The notes below the pieces were generated by a model that saw nothing but the letters and a program-made list of their open reading frames with translations, was not told the DNA's origin and made no database searches. A DNA stretch of 64,000 bases from positions 155,261,001 to 155,325,000 of the forward strand of contig JASDFA010000003.1 of the NCBI GenBank assembly GCA_035772735.1, written 5' to 3'. Of this stretch, positions 36,735-47,659 are shown in pieces (positions within the stretch are counted from its first letter, which is position 1; every line of letters starts with the position of its first letter). Both the position numbers and the translations under genes were made by a program. The stretch comes from Datura wrightii. Lineage: Eukaryota > Streptophyta > Magnoliopsida > Solanales > Solanaceae.

Positions 36735-37730
36735 GTTAATATAGGTACAATATCAGGCCCTTTATCCACCTCCAAATTAAGCACCCAGTGACCCAGATGT
36801 TTGTCCACCTTCATTAGTCACTATGTTAAGCAGTTGATCCCCACACAGAATAGTAAATTCATTCTGTAGTTGTATCTCAGAGATTGGTGCTTCGCGTATA
36901 CTTGTATTCTTTCTCTTCGCCATCACCCAACCCTCCTCCTTGCCGGCTGGATCAACAATTTGACTAACCTGTTACTTTGTCTGTTGTTGCCAAGTTTTTT
37001 GAGCAACTGCATGTTTGGCCTTAGGAGCAGGATTATGTTTAGCAACATAAGGAGCTGACTGAGTCATCTGCTGGTCTCCATTCAAGCACATATGCCTGAC
37101 GGTAAGGCATATGTGACAAAATTCAGGTACCCATTCATAATTAATATCCTGAATGAATTGAATCCCGTCAAGGTCCTCTATTTTTATGGTTCTAGGCAAC
37201 TCTCTCGTAATATCAATTTCAATAAGAACCCAAGCATAGGATATACAATCAATTTTTCATCTGCATACAAGGAAATCCCCAATCTGCTACTGATCCTACT
37301 CAGTGTTCTTTCCCCCCAACAATTAAGAGGAAGATTCGAAAATTTTCACCCAAATACGTACACTTTGAAAGACCTCTTTGTTAAAATCAAACTCCGTAGT
37401 CCATACTTTAACTATCAATGGCTTCCTAATTTAGCATATGCGGGCCAGAATAGAGGACTTCATCTCGATTGCTGATGGCTTCTATACATATAAATCAATT
37501 TTGGTGTATTATCGGTGTCATATAAGTATCTAACCATCCCCCAAGGATTTAAATTGAAATGCAGAACCAAAATTCTATACTCAAAAATTTTTACACAATA
37601 ACTTTTGTAATCAAATTCTATAAAATATTTAATACAGATATTAAATTAATAAATAATCAATTTCTATAAACATTACATAAAAAATAAGATTAAACAAGAA
37701 ACAAATAAAGAATAGTACCTTCAACTAAAT

Positions 37731-38230
37731 CTTTTTTTTTTTTTTAAATTTTGAGATTTGACTTTTCTCAACCCTGCCTCTCTTTTTGTTGTCGTAACCT
37801 CATTGTCCTCTTCAAAATCTAAATCATCCCATATTTTTGTTGGACCTACTAGTTGAAATAGCCTTGGTCTTTCTTTGTATATTTAATTTTGATACTCAGA
37901 GAACTATCAATAACAATGATTTTATTTCCGTTTCCTACTTTTTCTAATCGAAATCTGAGTGAATGTATGCAACTCAAAACTCTAGTGGAACAATTTTTTG
38001 AGGCTAGTAGAAGTCCTTGATTTACTACTTTTACAAAGAGGAGATTTGCCAGTAGATTTGGAGAACATGGTTAGTAAAAATGATAGTGAAATTGAGGAAA
38101 AAAATTTCTCAATAGAATGAGATGATGGAGGAGGCGCTTAACCTAACAAGAAATTGAGAGATGATCGGAAAAATTTGAGAGTAGTGTGTCCTACGACGAG
38201 AATACAACCAAGAGTACTGGAAGATAAATA
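37731..38230 (-). other. Possible retrocopy fragment ending in a poly(A) run
   Basis: On the minus strand, sequence from about 38230 leads into a run of about 16 A (plus-strand T run at 37731-37746). Short protein-like words occur before it (RPRLFQLVGPTKIWDDLDFE, then DNEVTTTKREAGLRKVKSQ) with stops upstream. This could be a small processed retrocopy or a LINE-mobilised fragment. I do not recognise the source gene. Confidence 0.3.
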
Positions 38231-38528
38231 ATCTTGAAAAAAGAGAAATTAACAGAATATTTTTTTTTTAAAGAAAAATTAAAGGAGGACAACATACATT
38301 CACATGGGATAGAGTATAATTGTACGCTTATTATTCAAATGGAGCGAAAAATTAGCACACCTAATATTTCTGAAATTTAAGCCCACCTTCCAAACAAAAT
38401 AACTGTATGAATATCTATTACAAAATCTGCTATCTTTTGTAATTAAAAGCTGATTTTAGAAAATAATTAAAAGTATCTCTATATTTCGAAATTAAATATC
38501 TTATATGATTATTTTATGTAATTTTCAC

Positions 38529-38648
38529 TTAGTTAGATGCCTCCTGGCGAATGAACTGAACAAGTTTTGATCTGAACTCTGAAGGAATTCGGACAGGACG
38601 GTAACTCTTATTAAGCCACACTGCTATTCCTGTTGCCTCCAAGATGGG
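38529..38648 (-). CDS. MKS2: MKS2-like exon 5 (C-terminal)
   Basis: Acceptor TCCCAG|CCC after a 90-bp intron. It encodes PILEATGIAVWLNKSYRPVR, then IPSEFRSKLVQFIRQEASN and TAA. The TGIAVWLN.SYRP.RIP block is a strong family signature. Confidence 0.92.
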   Translation of the reverse strand, partial: PILEATGIAVWLNKSYRPVRIPSEFRSKLVQFIRQEASN

Positions 38649-41600
38649 CTGGGAAAATTTAAGAAAATACGGTAAGATTTGAGAAGTATAAAGTTGCTTT
38701 TTGCTATAGGTAGTTGAATGGTAAGAGGGGTAACTGACCTCTTTATCTGGAAGCTTGAAGATGTAGTGTTCGAAAAACAAACGAACAGCTGAAGAGTCGG
38801 ATATTCGCGCCTTCACGACAAATCTGTCTCCACTCTGAACCAATGATGAAAGAAATGACAACAGGCAGGATAAAATAACATAAATGTTAAGCAGTTCTGT
38901 TCAAATTTGAAGTCAATACATGAACCATTAACGTGATAAAATTCCTAATCAGATAGACTTCCTGTTCATGACGTGGTAAATACTGAGATGCAGTACAACT
39001 GTACCAAATGTCAAAAGACTCCCCTCCGATCCTCTGTTTTTTCACATTCTTATGATGACATTAGGAGTAAGAGCAGAAATTGTTTGAATTCGACGAGAAG
39101 AATATGGTACCAGGTCAAGATAACCAAGGAACCAGTAGAAAGGCAAGTCAATTAAATTGGAGTAGCATCACCAAGTAGGCAGCTGCAAATGTTGGATGGT
39201 GTGTTTCAGAAGACATACTAGAGGCAGTTGTTGGCTGCAGAAGTCTTTTCAAAACACACCTTGTATTTCAAAACAGCTAGGGATGCCTTTTGATATATTC
39301 TATAATCAAGGCTGCCCCAGGCAAGTTAGATGCGCAAGGCTCTTGGGAATTAATGTAACATGACACAAAGAGGAATTCACAAATATTTGACCAAGTAATG
39401 ATGGTTAGGCTGGTAGCCCAATTTCTTAGGCTAATGTATAATATTTGAGCATCACCTAGAGACTAGTTATTTTGACTTCCAACAAGGAGAATAAGGGTTC
39501 TGCGCCCGACGAGGAAGTGAATTTAATAAGCTATTCGCATGCTAAGAATAGCTAGGATTTCCAGAAGAAGATGTCATTCATTTGATGAGAAATAAAAAGG
39601 AATATCGAAAATTCGAGTGGCTGAAGCTGAAGCAGCTACTTTCGAAGTAACAGAAAGAAAAGCAATCACTGTTCGCGACCCAGGATTCTATTTTATCATC
39701 AATCCAATCACCGTTCACGTTTTTTCTTTTTCTTATCAATGAATAGATCTCTTTACTTGTATGACTTAGATGTCTCGTATTTCTCGAAAAAGTGATTCGA
39801 TTGATGGGAGAAATAGATCAGAAGTTCCCAGCTCAGGCAACCAAAAATGGTTCAGAAAAAAGAAAAAACGACCTCCATCTACCACAGTTACTACCTAATC
39901 AAACTTGTTAGGAGTATATGATTAAAAAGTAACTGCTCCCATCCCCAAGTAAATGACCGAGTCTGATAGTACAGAACACAAGGGAAATTTGTTTGAAATG
40001 TTTTAGGGCCAGATGAAAAATATCTAAAATAATAGTTTAAATTAAATTGTAGAATAATTAATTGAAAGCATGTCAAATAAAGATTAACAGAATGTAAAGT
40101 AATACTTTTTGTTTGTACCGACTCCAATTCACTGTAAAGTAAAAGTTTCCTACCGAAGAGAAAAGTCAAGTAATTAAGACAAACACAGAAATTGTCCCAA
40201 GTAATTTGAAAAGAAGACAGTCTTCACATTATAATCAGCTGAAGAAAGCTTCATTTATTCGACCCATCATCCATTTGACATTAACCTTCCTAACTACGCT
40301 TATCCAAACTTGTCACGCTTGAAATTGAACATTTTAAGCCTTCTTCATTTCAACATGAATCCAGGGATCTATACTTCATATTCAAAAGCAAAGTTTTGTG
40401 CCACAGAACTTAAATTGAATAGGACATTTAACCAAGGTCTAAAGTTTCTGGTTGCATATTTATTGGTTCTTAATGATGTTAAGATGAGGTTCATACCCTT
40501 AGAGGTGCTAGATACTTAAGTGACAGCTCTGTTAGTGCTAATGCATCACCATTGCGTGCCACTTCATCAGCACTTATGCCAATCCTTTCTAGAAGCTCAT
40601 GACGACCTGTTTCATTTATTGAAAATAAGTCATAACTACAAGATAAGTTAAAATATTTGTCATTTGAAAGTCTTTGATATGGACTAGTTCATATCCAGTA
40701 TTATGTAAATATACAACAAGGTAGGTCCTTGTACAGAAGGAGACTAGGGTGACAATCCCAGAACAACAAAAATTCTAACATGAAGACTTTTCCTTAGGAA
40801 AAGGGAAAAAATATGGAGGAAAAGACTTTTATAATTGATAGCTACTGCTACCTTTTCTTCTTGATCAGTTGTAATTGATGACTGTTTTCTCTCTCATAGA
40901 TGTAGGAGCTGGAAAGAGTGATTAAATGGTTAAAAGAACTGGTAAAGCTATAAAATTGTTAAATGAATCAGATTCTCTTACTGGGATACCATGCCACAAG
41001 TGAATCTCAATGTGAAGTCCAGTTGTGTATTCTAGTGGCTACAGGGACAGAACAATCCTTTCCATGAACGAGATTATAGAAAGCCAAAGCACAAGAAAAT
41101 GTTGCGCAGTCATCTGGATATTGCACATAATGTTGTCCTAACTTAACACATATTGCAGAAAAGGGCAATGATGTTTTCTGGGAGATGTTATCTCTACAAG
41201 GAAGAGGCAGAAGACGGAAATAATCTGTTTCTAGTTTCTACGCTGCTCAATGGCGTAATACCTATGACAGTTCCTCTGAAGCATCTTTAATATGCAATAG
41301 ACAATCCCAAAACAGTGAAGAACCTACTATAGTATTGGACAGCAAAGGACGAGAATATGTGACACAATGCCATTTTGCATCTTGTAAGCGTTTCAGACAG
41401 AAAGGAATAAAATTTATTTTAGAGCAAATCAGAAAGCATTTACAAGATTAAATTTTAGATTTCTTTCTTTTCTTTTTCGAGTAGAACTGATGTATATGAT
41501 GCAGAAATTATGATAGAATTTCTCAGCTTTTTCAGTGGATAGTACTGAGGAAGCAGAGGTTTTGTAACGCACCATGTACATATGCAACACAAACTTAGTG

Positions 41601-44600
41601 CTAATTTTTTAAGCAATAAAATTAGCTACTTTTCAAAATGGACGACTTTCCTTCCAGTTCTAACCATCGTCTAGATTAACCAAAAAATGTACTTATTCTA
41701 AAAATATCCATTTTCTCTTATACACTTCAATTTCTTTTAATTATGTCATGAATGACGGACCTTTCTGCACATAAAAAGTTTAAATCATCAAAAGATTAAA
41801 CCTAGCACCACTTTTAGTCCCACTTCCACTTAAACACTATAAAACTGCAACAGTTGCCTTAACACTGAGGTAAGGATAGGTGAAGAAAACCTGAGAAATC
41901 TCTTCCCTCAGCTATACACTCTAAGTCTACAAAGCAATGCAACTGTATCACAGATATGGAGTCAACAAGGATGGAACCTGATATTCAGAAGAGCTCTTAA
42001 TGACTGGGAGATAGAGAGAGTTGCAAGTATGCTGCAGATATAAACTCATTTCCAGGACTAAGGTTGAGACCAGACAAGCCAGTATGGAAACTAAACAACA
42101 AAGGAATTTTCATTGTCAAATCAAATGCTACTGGAGTAGGAATTCCAACCAAGCATTGACAATCATATGGCGTTGGAAACTAATTTGGAAAGTCAAGAGC
42201 CCTTTAAAAGTCTCTTGTTTTGCTTGGCTGGTGGTGAGAAGAGCCTGCCTAATTCGTGAGGTATTACAAAGAAGAGGTGTACAGATCTGCTCAAGGTGTT
42301 TCATGCGTGAACAGGAAGCAGAGGTCAATAACCATATATTCATCCATTGCAGAACAGCTGCAAATCTGTGAAAAATGTTCTTATGTTTACTAGGGGTAAG
42401 TTGGGTAATGCCAAAATCCACTATGGACCTACTGAATAGCTGGGAAGGAATTGGAAACAGAGGAAAAGGAGAAGACTGGTGGCAGGCTTTTCCAGTATGC
42501 ATCTGGTGGATATTGTGGAAGGAAAGGAATGGCAGAGGTTTTGAAGGAAAAAGCAGCAGCAGCACAGAAGATCAAAATGAAGAGTCTTTGTCTTCTGTTT
42601 TTTTGGTGTAAACAAGATATGATAGGGGAGACATTAGATTTAATAGATTTTATAGGTAACTTGTAAATCTGTCTAAAGCTCTTACAGGGGGAGTTCCTGT
42701 TCTTTCGTAGGTTGTAAGTCTCCATCTTATCATCCTTTGGATGATGAGTTTTTTGTGAATACAAAGTTACCTTTATCTCAAAAAAAAAAAAAAAGACAAC
42801 CATGGTCTCCACGTCATGGGTATCATGTATATTTGCCACGTTGCTCCAAAAAGAAAGCAAAGAAATACAATTAAATTTAAGACTAGTTGCATTCTCCTTA
42901 TTGTCTTAAAAAATCTCTAGTTTCTATCTTTCCAAACCATCCAACAGATTGTCTGATCATGTACTAACATTACGAACAAGTAACTGTTCAACTACTTTAA
43001 GCTTTTTTGCAGGATGATCTTATTTCTTCATCTCTTGAGCCGAGGGTCTATCAAAAACAACCTTTCTACCACTGAAGTAAGGGCAAGGTCTGCATACACT
43101 CTATCCTCCCTGGACCCCACTTTGTGGAATTACACTGGGTATGTTGTTATTGTTGTTTTTGTTGTTGATCTTATTTCTTCACCTATAGATTCCAGTGAAC
43201 TTTTGTCTATTCTAGCTAAAATTCATACCCCAAAAGTTGTAATAACAGTAGTGCACTGGCTCCATTTTGGAATTTAGCAAAAGAAACTCTGCAGCTGTAA
43301 ACTAAATACTTTTTTTGTAGAGCAAGTTTAAAACCCTTAAAGTATTGATCTTATCAAGAGTAAATTTAAATACTTTGAAGTAATGATCTTGTCAATACAC
43401 TTCAATTAAGAATTTAAGTTTTTACTTTCCCTTTTTCCTTTTTCTTTTTTTCCCACGAAAAGGGAAAGGGTTAGTGGAGCAAAGCAAGGATGTAACAATA
43501 AAAGTGGAGGAACTAGCAAGATCTAATAGAAAAACATAGAATTTAACCAGAAAAGTTATATTGGTTAAGTAAGAAACTCAACTAGTATACATAGATCACG
43601 GACAATGTAATAGGTCTTATTACATTGGAAAGACTTGAATTTGTGATATCCTTGGTTCAGCATCACGGGTAATGATCCGTGACAATTACTTAACAACATT
43701 TTGAATAGACATATTATTAACTTTTTTTGATAAGGATAGACATATTATTAACTTAAAATTTTCTCAGTCATGGAAAGGGAGTTACTAATTTATAACTGAG
43801 CAAAGTTCTGGCAAACAACTGTTTGGCAATCAAGTACATTCACATACGAAGTGGATATTTGGTTTATCTTTAGTATGAGCAGAACACAAGATTCAAACAA
43901 TTATTGACCACAGAAGTTTCCTTCAAATTTGGGATTCAGTAATGTTCTAGTAATTAGCAGAGCAAAGGAAATCATATTCATCATCCAAATTTTTTATGAC
44001 ATCATCTCAAGTTATTGAGAGAGAAAATACATTCCATAAACAAGAAATAGATGATCTAACTATAGGGTCACAAAAAAGTAACAGATATAGAAGATCCTTT
44101 TCCAGTGATTTCCAGTTTTCTACTCATATCAGTTACCAGAAAACTTTTCTACCCTGAGTAAATCCTTTTTCATTAAAAGGGAAAAGCACATTTATATAGT
44201 GGTAGTGAATCACTGAAATGTAGATCGAAACCATAAACCTTACAATGTTGGCAATAACTTGCATAAGTAGCATTGTTTACAACTCCGTACTGATCCAATT
44301 CATAGTCCCGGACTTTGAGTTCAACTTCATGGAACTCAGCCATTCTGCAAAGCAAAAAAATTAGACTATGTCAATGAGCAAATTGAAAATATCAACTCTT
44401 GCTGAAACTAAAAGAAATGAAATTATAAGAAAGGTGAATCCTATATAATGCTCGACAAAAGAAAAATCAAAGATTTTCTACATTCTCTTCCCAAAATAAT
44501 TCTTTCCAGAAATCTGAAGGAAAAAATATACTAAATTGAATCAATCAGTTGCCATCAATTGTAAAAGTTGTAAATGCACAAACCCTTCATACAGATGGAG

Positions 44601-45296
44601 GAAATATAGTTCTAATCCAGCTTGAATCTAACAGAAGCTACACTAAACCAATCAATCAATTATATCTAAAACCCACTACATAATTCCTCCACTCAGTAAC
44701 AGTCAAGTGGACACATGCCAAAGAATTCAGTATTCAGAGAATTTTATCATAATTAGACTTATTTTACCCTGAGACAACCCTCATCCTTCATCCAGCATGA
44801 TCGCCACTATGTTTCGCCACATAGGATGAATTTGAGTGGAACTGTAAGTTACTATCTCTGTCTCAATTTATATGAGAGTCTTTCCCTTTAGTCAATTCAA
44901 AAAAAGATAATTTTCTATATTTAGTATCAATTTAACTTAAAGCTTTCCACTTTACGAGACGCATACAAATATGTATAGGTCAATTTAAATCACAAATTTC
45001 AAAATATCTTTTTTCTTTTAAATATTAAACTCATGCGCAGCCAAACACTTCACTTAAATTGGGGACGGAGGGAGAAAGAAATATACATACCCTTGGCCAC
45101 CTTTGAGATCAAATGCATGAGCTTCAAAACTCCTCAATTTACTGGCCGATGACTGTAAATTTCGAAGCGGGAGTTGCCGGAGGGGGGTGACCGGAAATGT
45201 AGACGGTGGCCGACGATTCGGCAACAGCGGTTTCCCGATTGAGGTGGGTATTATCTGTCCAATGTGAATCAAAGGGGAAACTAGGGATTGAGACAT
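38529..45296 (-). CDS. MKS2: Plastid acyl-ACP thioesterase of the MKS2/ALT family (hotdog fold), five exons, 210 aa
   Basis: Spliced minus-strand gene. Exons: 45296-45091, 44344-44244, 40606-40497, 38834-38739, 38648-38529 (206, 101, 110, 96 and 120 nt, 633 in all, 211 codons with stop). Every intron starts GT and ends AG and every junction is in phase. Residues 1-about 55 are Ser/Pro/Arg-rich with few acidic residues, as in a chloroplast transit peptide. The single 4HBT hotdog domain starts near residue 70 (MAEFHEVELKVRDYELDQYG). D86 in DQYGVVNN is the expected catalytic Asp. In this family the enzymes release 3-ketoacids and medium-chain fatty acids from acyl-ACP. In tomato relatives MKS2 feeds methylketone formation. 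Start chosen: the ATG at 45294-45296, because the only earlier in-frame codon is a TTG just after a stop. The copy looks functional. Exact substrate range cannot be told. Confidence 0.9.
38739..38834 (-). CDS. MKS2: MKS2-like exon 4
   Basis: Acceptor TTCAG|AGT, donor GAG|GTCAGT. It encodes SGDRFVVKARISDSSAVRLF, then FEHYIFKLPDKE (32 residues, in phase at both ends), the central beta strands of the hotdog sheet. Confidence 0.9.
38835..40496. other. MKS2-like intron 3 (1,662 bp)
   Basis: Bounded by GTATGA and TTCAG on the minus strand. The stretch 39470-39800 is less AT-rich than its surroundings and has short open frames, but no protein family was recognised. No repeat was identified. Confidence 0.6.
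40497..40606 (-). CDS. MKS2: MKS2-like exon 3
   Basis: Acceptor AACAG|GT. The first two bases complete Cys103, followed by RHELLERIGISADEVARNG, then DALALTELSLKYLAPLR. The donor is AGG|GTATGA. It holds the long hotdog helix. It lies alone between introns of 3.6 and 1.7 kb and is too short to stand out as an open frame. Confidence 0.9.
41880..42794 (+). mobile_element. 5'-truncated L1-type LINE fragment with poly(A), inside MKS2-like intron 2
   Basis: On the plus strand the end of ORF2 is readable: GWNLIFRRALNDWEIERV (about 41970), WKVKSPLKVSCFAWLVVRRA (42185-42245) and the zinc-binding RVT motif ICSRCFMREQEAEVNNHIFI (42285-42345). WWQAFPVCIWWILWKERNGR follows, then a 3' UTR and 15 A at 42780-42794. 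There is one stop at 42369-42371. The 5' limit is approximate. It is antisense to the thioesterase gene, so its poly(A) signal cannot cut the host transcript. Confidence 0.85.
43031..43166 (+). mobile_element. TS-type Solanaceae SINE, 5'-truncated, with 15-bp target duplication
   Basis: The body (gagccgagggtctatc, aaggtctgcatacactctat, cctggaccccactttgtgg, attacactgggtatgttg) and the TTG-rich tail match the TS SINE family first described in tobacco. It is flanked by perfect copies of gatcttatttcttca at 43016-43030 and 43167-43181. At 136 bp it lacks the 5' tRNA-related part. It lies in intron 2, antisense to the thioesterase gene. Confidence 0.9.
43182..44243. other. Remainder of MKS2-like intron 2
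   Basis: AT-rich intronic DNA with no recognisable element or coding sequence between the SINE and exon 2. Confidence 0.6.
44244..44344 (-). CDS. MKS2: MKS2-like exon 2 (N-terminal hotdog strand and catalytic Asp)
   Basis: Acceptor TTTGCAG|A. It begins with the last base of Gly69 and encodes MAEFHEVELKVRDYELDQYG, then VVNNATYASYCQH, plus one base. The donor is T|GTAAGG. Reading on past this donor gives the KVYGF extension, which is intron sequence. Only this donor keeps the frame with exon 3. Confidence 0.9.
44852..45074. mobile_element. Stowaway-type MITE in MKS2-like intron 1 (about 223 bp)
   Basis: The left end CTATCTCTGTCTCAATTTA and the right end, reverse-complemented CTCCCTCCGTCCCCAATTTA, are the well-known Stowaway termini (CTCCCTCCGTC). 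A TA precedes the left end; the right-hand TA has been lost. It ends 16 bp inside the intron from the exon 1 donor. Confidence 0.8.
45091..45296 (-). CDS. MKS2: MKS2-like exon 1 (transit peptide and linker)
   Basis: Encodes residues 1-68 plus two bases of Gly69. It starts MSQSLVSPLIHIGQ, passes an Arg/Pro-rich part (PLLPNRRPPSTFPVTPLRQL), and ends FEAHAFDLKGGQ. The donor reads CAAGG|GTATGT. The FEAHAFDLKG motif before the mature domain is characteristic of Solanaceae members of this family. Confidence 0.88.
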
Positions 45297-45470
45297 TTGT
45301 GTCTCCAAAAAAATTGGCGTTAATGGCGAAGAATTTGCAGAGGTAGAGCAGACGGAGATTGGAAATATCGAGAAATTTGTTTTAGGTATGTAAGGCGTCA
45401 AGGTTTATGTTTCTGTTATTGCAACGGCCAAACTCCAAAGGGACTTTTCCCGTCTGCCGCCGTTTCGGAG

Positions 45471-45476
45471 CACGTG
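45471..45476. promoter_or_regulatory. G-box (CACGTG) upstream of the MKS2-like gene
   Basis: The palindrome CACGTG lies 175 bp before the chosen start codon, in a locally GC-rich stretch. G-boxes bind bZIP and bHLH factors in light, hormone and stress responses. A chance match is possible. Confidence 0.4.
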
Positions 45477-45539
45477 ATAGGCTAGTGAGCAGTGACGGCG
45501 AATTGCAAAAACTAGGTGAGCTCAAAAGTCTTTTAGGTG

Positions 45540-46172
45540 ATGCTTAGGACATGTTTTTAATATGTCTTTGAGCTGTTGGATTTTAATAGCCAGACATAAA
45601 GAGGATTAATATAATTTTATTAATTTTTTAAAAGTATATATAATAATAAAAAAAATTATATTTTAAAATGATTTTAAATATTAAGGACGGAAATAGTTGT
45701 TTTTAGTATATCTATTAATTAAAATAGAACGGATGGAGTATTAATTTGTTCCTATTTTTGTTTATATTTTACTTAGTTTTTATTATATAAACTAGTATTA
45801 GTACCCGCACGATGAACAGATAATATTTTTTAAAAATTATTTTAAAATGTAGATTAAAAAACTAACTTAGATTTATAAAATACCAAATGAATAATGATTA
45901 TAAAAAAAATCACTTCATCAACAGGTAAACCAACAAAAACTAATGAAATAAATGTCAACATCTCATTTGGCTTATGTTTTCTTGAATAACCCATAAAAAT
46001 ATATCCATTATAAATCATCTCTTAGCTAAAACTAGATAAAGCAGCATAATAACTATAAATTTCGGCACAATTACTAAATTTGACATTTCAATCTATTAAC
46101 AACTAAGAGACGTCAAGAAAATGAAAAGAAAACAACCTAAAATAAGTTACTGGATTTAAAAAAAAAAAGAAT
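45540..46172. other. AT-rich spacer upstream of the MKS2-like gene
   Basis: No coding sequence. A Stowaway-like right end (aaaatagaacggatggagta, about 45720-45740) suggests a second, decayed MITE whose left end I could not place. Confidence 0.45.
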
Positions 46173-46732
46173 AGAGAGTCATGTTTAAATTAGTCTGTAA
46201 GGATGGTCATTAGGAATCAGATTAACACACGAATTATTTAACCTCAAAACTAATCATTTAAACAATATCTAATAGATATATGACACACAACCAAATAAAA
46301 CGTCAAATGTTTATAACTGCATTGTGAAAAGAGCAAAACTAAGGAATTGGTGAATTTTTCAATAAAAATTATAAACTAAAATAAAGCAACAAAATAGTTA
46401 TAAACTTCACCACGCTTTGCATGGGTGCCATGTACATTCTTAGGCATCAGATTAGAGAGTCATGTTTAAATTAGTCTGTAAGGATGGTCATTAGGAATCA
46501 GATTAACACACGAATTATTTAACCTCAAAGTTAATCATTTAAACAATATCTAATAGATATATGACACACAACCAAATAAAACGTCAAATGTTTATAACTG
46601 CATTGTGAAAAGAGCAAAACTAAGGAATTGGTGAATTTTTCAATAAAAATTATAAACTAAAATAAAGCAACAAAATAGTTATAAACTTCACCACGCTTTC
46701 CATGGGTGCCATGTACATTCTTAGGCATCACC
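46173..46732. repeat. 281-bp tandem duplication, nearly identical copies
   Basis: Copy 1 is 46173-46453 and copy 2 starts at 46454. They differ at about three positions (aaaact/aaagtt, ctttgc/ctttcc). The sequence is non-coding. The near-identity marks a very recent duplication, or an assembly artefact. Confidence 0.92.
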
Positions 46733-47001
46733 ATTGCATGTCAAAAAAGTTCAAGATCAGATACAATAATGGACATCTGAATGACAATGCAAAAACTTAT
46801 ATCTACAATTCTCATCACATCTTCAACTAAACATAACATTTATTGCAATATTAAAGTCCCTTTTCTGTAAGTTGTCACAATTGATTTGTCCATCCTTTGT
46901 CGGATTTATTCTCATATAATTAGTAATTGAAGATTTCTCAAGTTTTCGCCAAAACATAAATATATGCAACCTATGAAATACATTAAGACAAAAATATAAG
47001 A

Positions 47002-47079
47002 GAATAATAATAGATAATAATTAATGATAAATTTATTTAAGAATAATAATAGATAATGATTAATGATGAATTTATTTAA
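47002..47079. repeat. 39-bp tandem duplication
   Basis: gaataataatagataa, then ttaatgataaatttattt, is repeated at 47002-47040 and 47041-47079 with two changes. Confidence 0.85.
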
Positions 47080-47598
47080 TAACGTATCAAATTAAATTAC
47101 GAAAAACTTTGATGTACACTATATTTCTAACTTCATTTGTTATTTGTTCATCATCATCATAAACTTTTTTTTTTTTTGAAACATGTGGATAACATATCAT
47201 GACTTTTACCTTTGAACATGTGGATAACATGCCTATCCACAGTTGCGTGGATACAATCTCCCTATGAAAAATTCAATATCAATATTATATCCATAAGAGG
47301 GTAATAAATATATATTTTTACAATGATAATAAGATGATACAATATCTTTTTATCCTGCAATAACATCTCTATTGAAATTGGATTATCTGTCTTTTCATGA
47401 TCAGGAACCATCTTTAATCATATGACACGAATTATCAAACACCATCACATTTTTACTTCGGATATCTCACTAATAAAGTCAATTTTAGTAGATATTTCTT
47501 TTTAAAGATATTTTTAAATGAAGTAATGACTTTAAGGTAGATTTTTTCCTATATTGTATACTATGAAACATTCATATTATGTTGAACGAATCCCTTCG

Positions 47599-47600
<2 letters not shown>

Positions 47601-47656
<56 letters not shown>
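47601..47656. repeat. (AT)28 microsatellite
   Basis: An uninterrupted run of 28 AT units, likely length-variable and slippage-prone. Confidence 0.97.
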
Positions 47657-47658
<2 letters not shown>

Positions 47659-47659
47659 C

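Larger units (their letters stand above)
33400..37520 (-). mobile_element. L1-type LINE, ORF1 and ORF2 remnants
   Basis: Reads on the minus strand. ORF1 (about 37520-36890) is a gag-like RNA-binding protein ending in a zinc-knuckle-like FCHICLTVRHMC and a basic tail. ORF2 starts at ATG 36732-36734 (MKLVT, then a TGA in place of the Trp before NVRGANK), the first motif of the APE endonuclease. Further endonuclease motifs are AMGDYNAIL (about 36320) and CSDHSPRTITF (about 36110). RT follows: KAPGCDGYNAIFFKKAW (about 35430), TAVTLIPKV, and LSFVDDLLLFCRGD (about 34770, catalytic DD kept). A zinc-binding RVT tail (CPVCEMQDESCEHLF, about 33830) ends it. Frameshifts and stops make it inactive. No poly(A) tail is evident at the 3' end. 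Confidence 0.88.

Noticed and set aside
38649..38738. Continuous minus frame joining exons 4 and 5 (VSYPSYHSTTYSKKQ)
   Set aside because: It is an intron of 90 bp with GT-AG borders in phase. The 30 residues it would add interrupt the conserved PDKE/PILEA junction of the family.
39470..39800. Possible organelle-derived insert in intron 3
   Set aside because: The composition differs from its surroundings, but I could not match any frame to a plastid or mitochondrial gene, so no claim is made.
44173..44243. Read-through of exon 2 (KVYGFDLHFSDSLPL)
   Set aside because: It follows a strong GTAAGG donor, and only splicing there keeps exon 3 in frame. The residues do not match the family.
45297..45401. 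Upstream extension of thioesterase exon 1 to 45401
   Set aside because: The extension begins at TTG, immediately after an in-frame stop, and has no ATG. The first ATG in frame is at 45294-45296 and gives a typical transit peptide.
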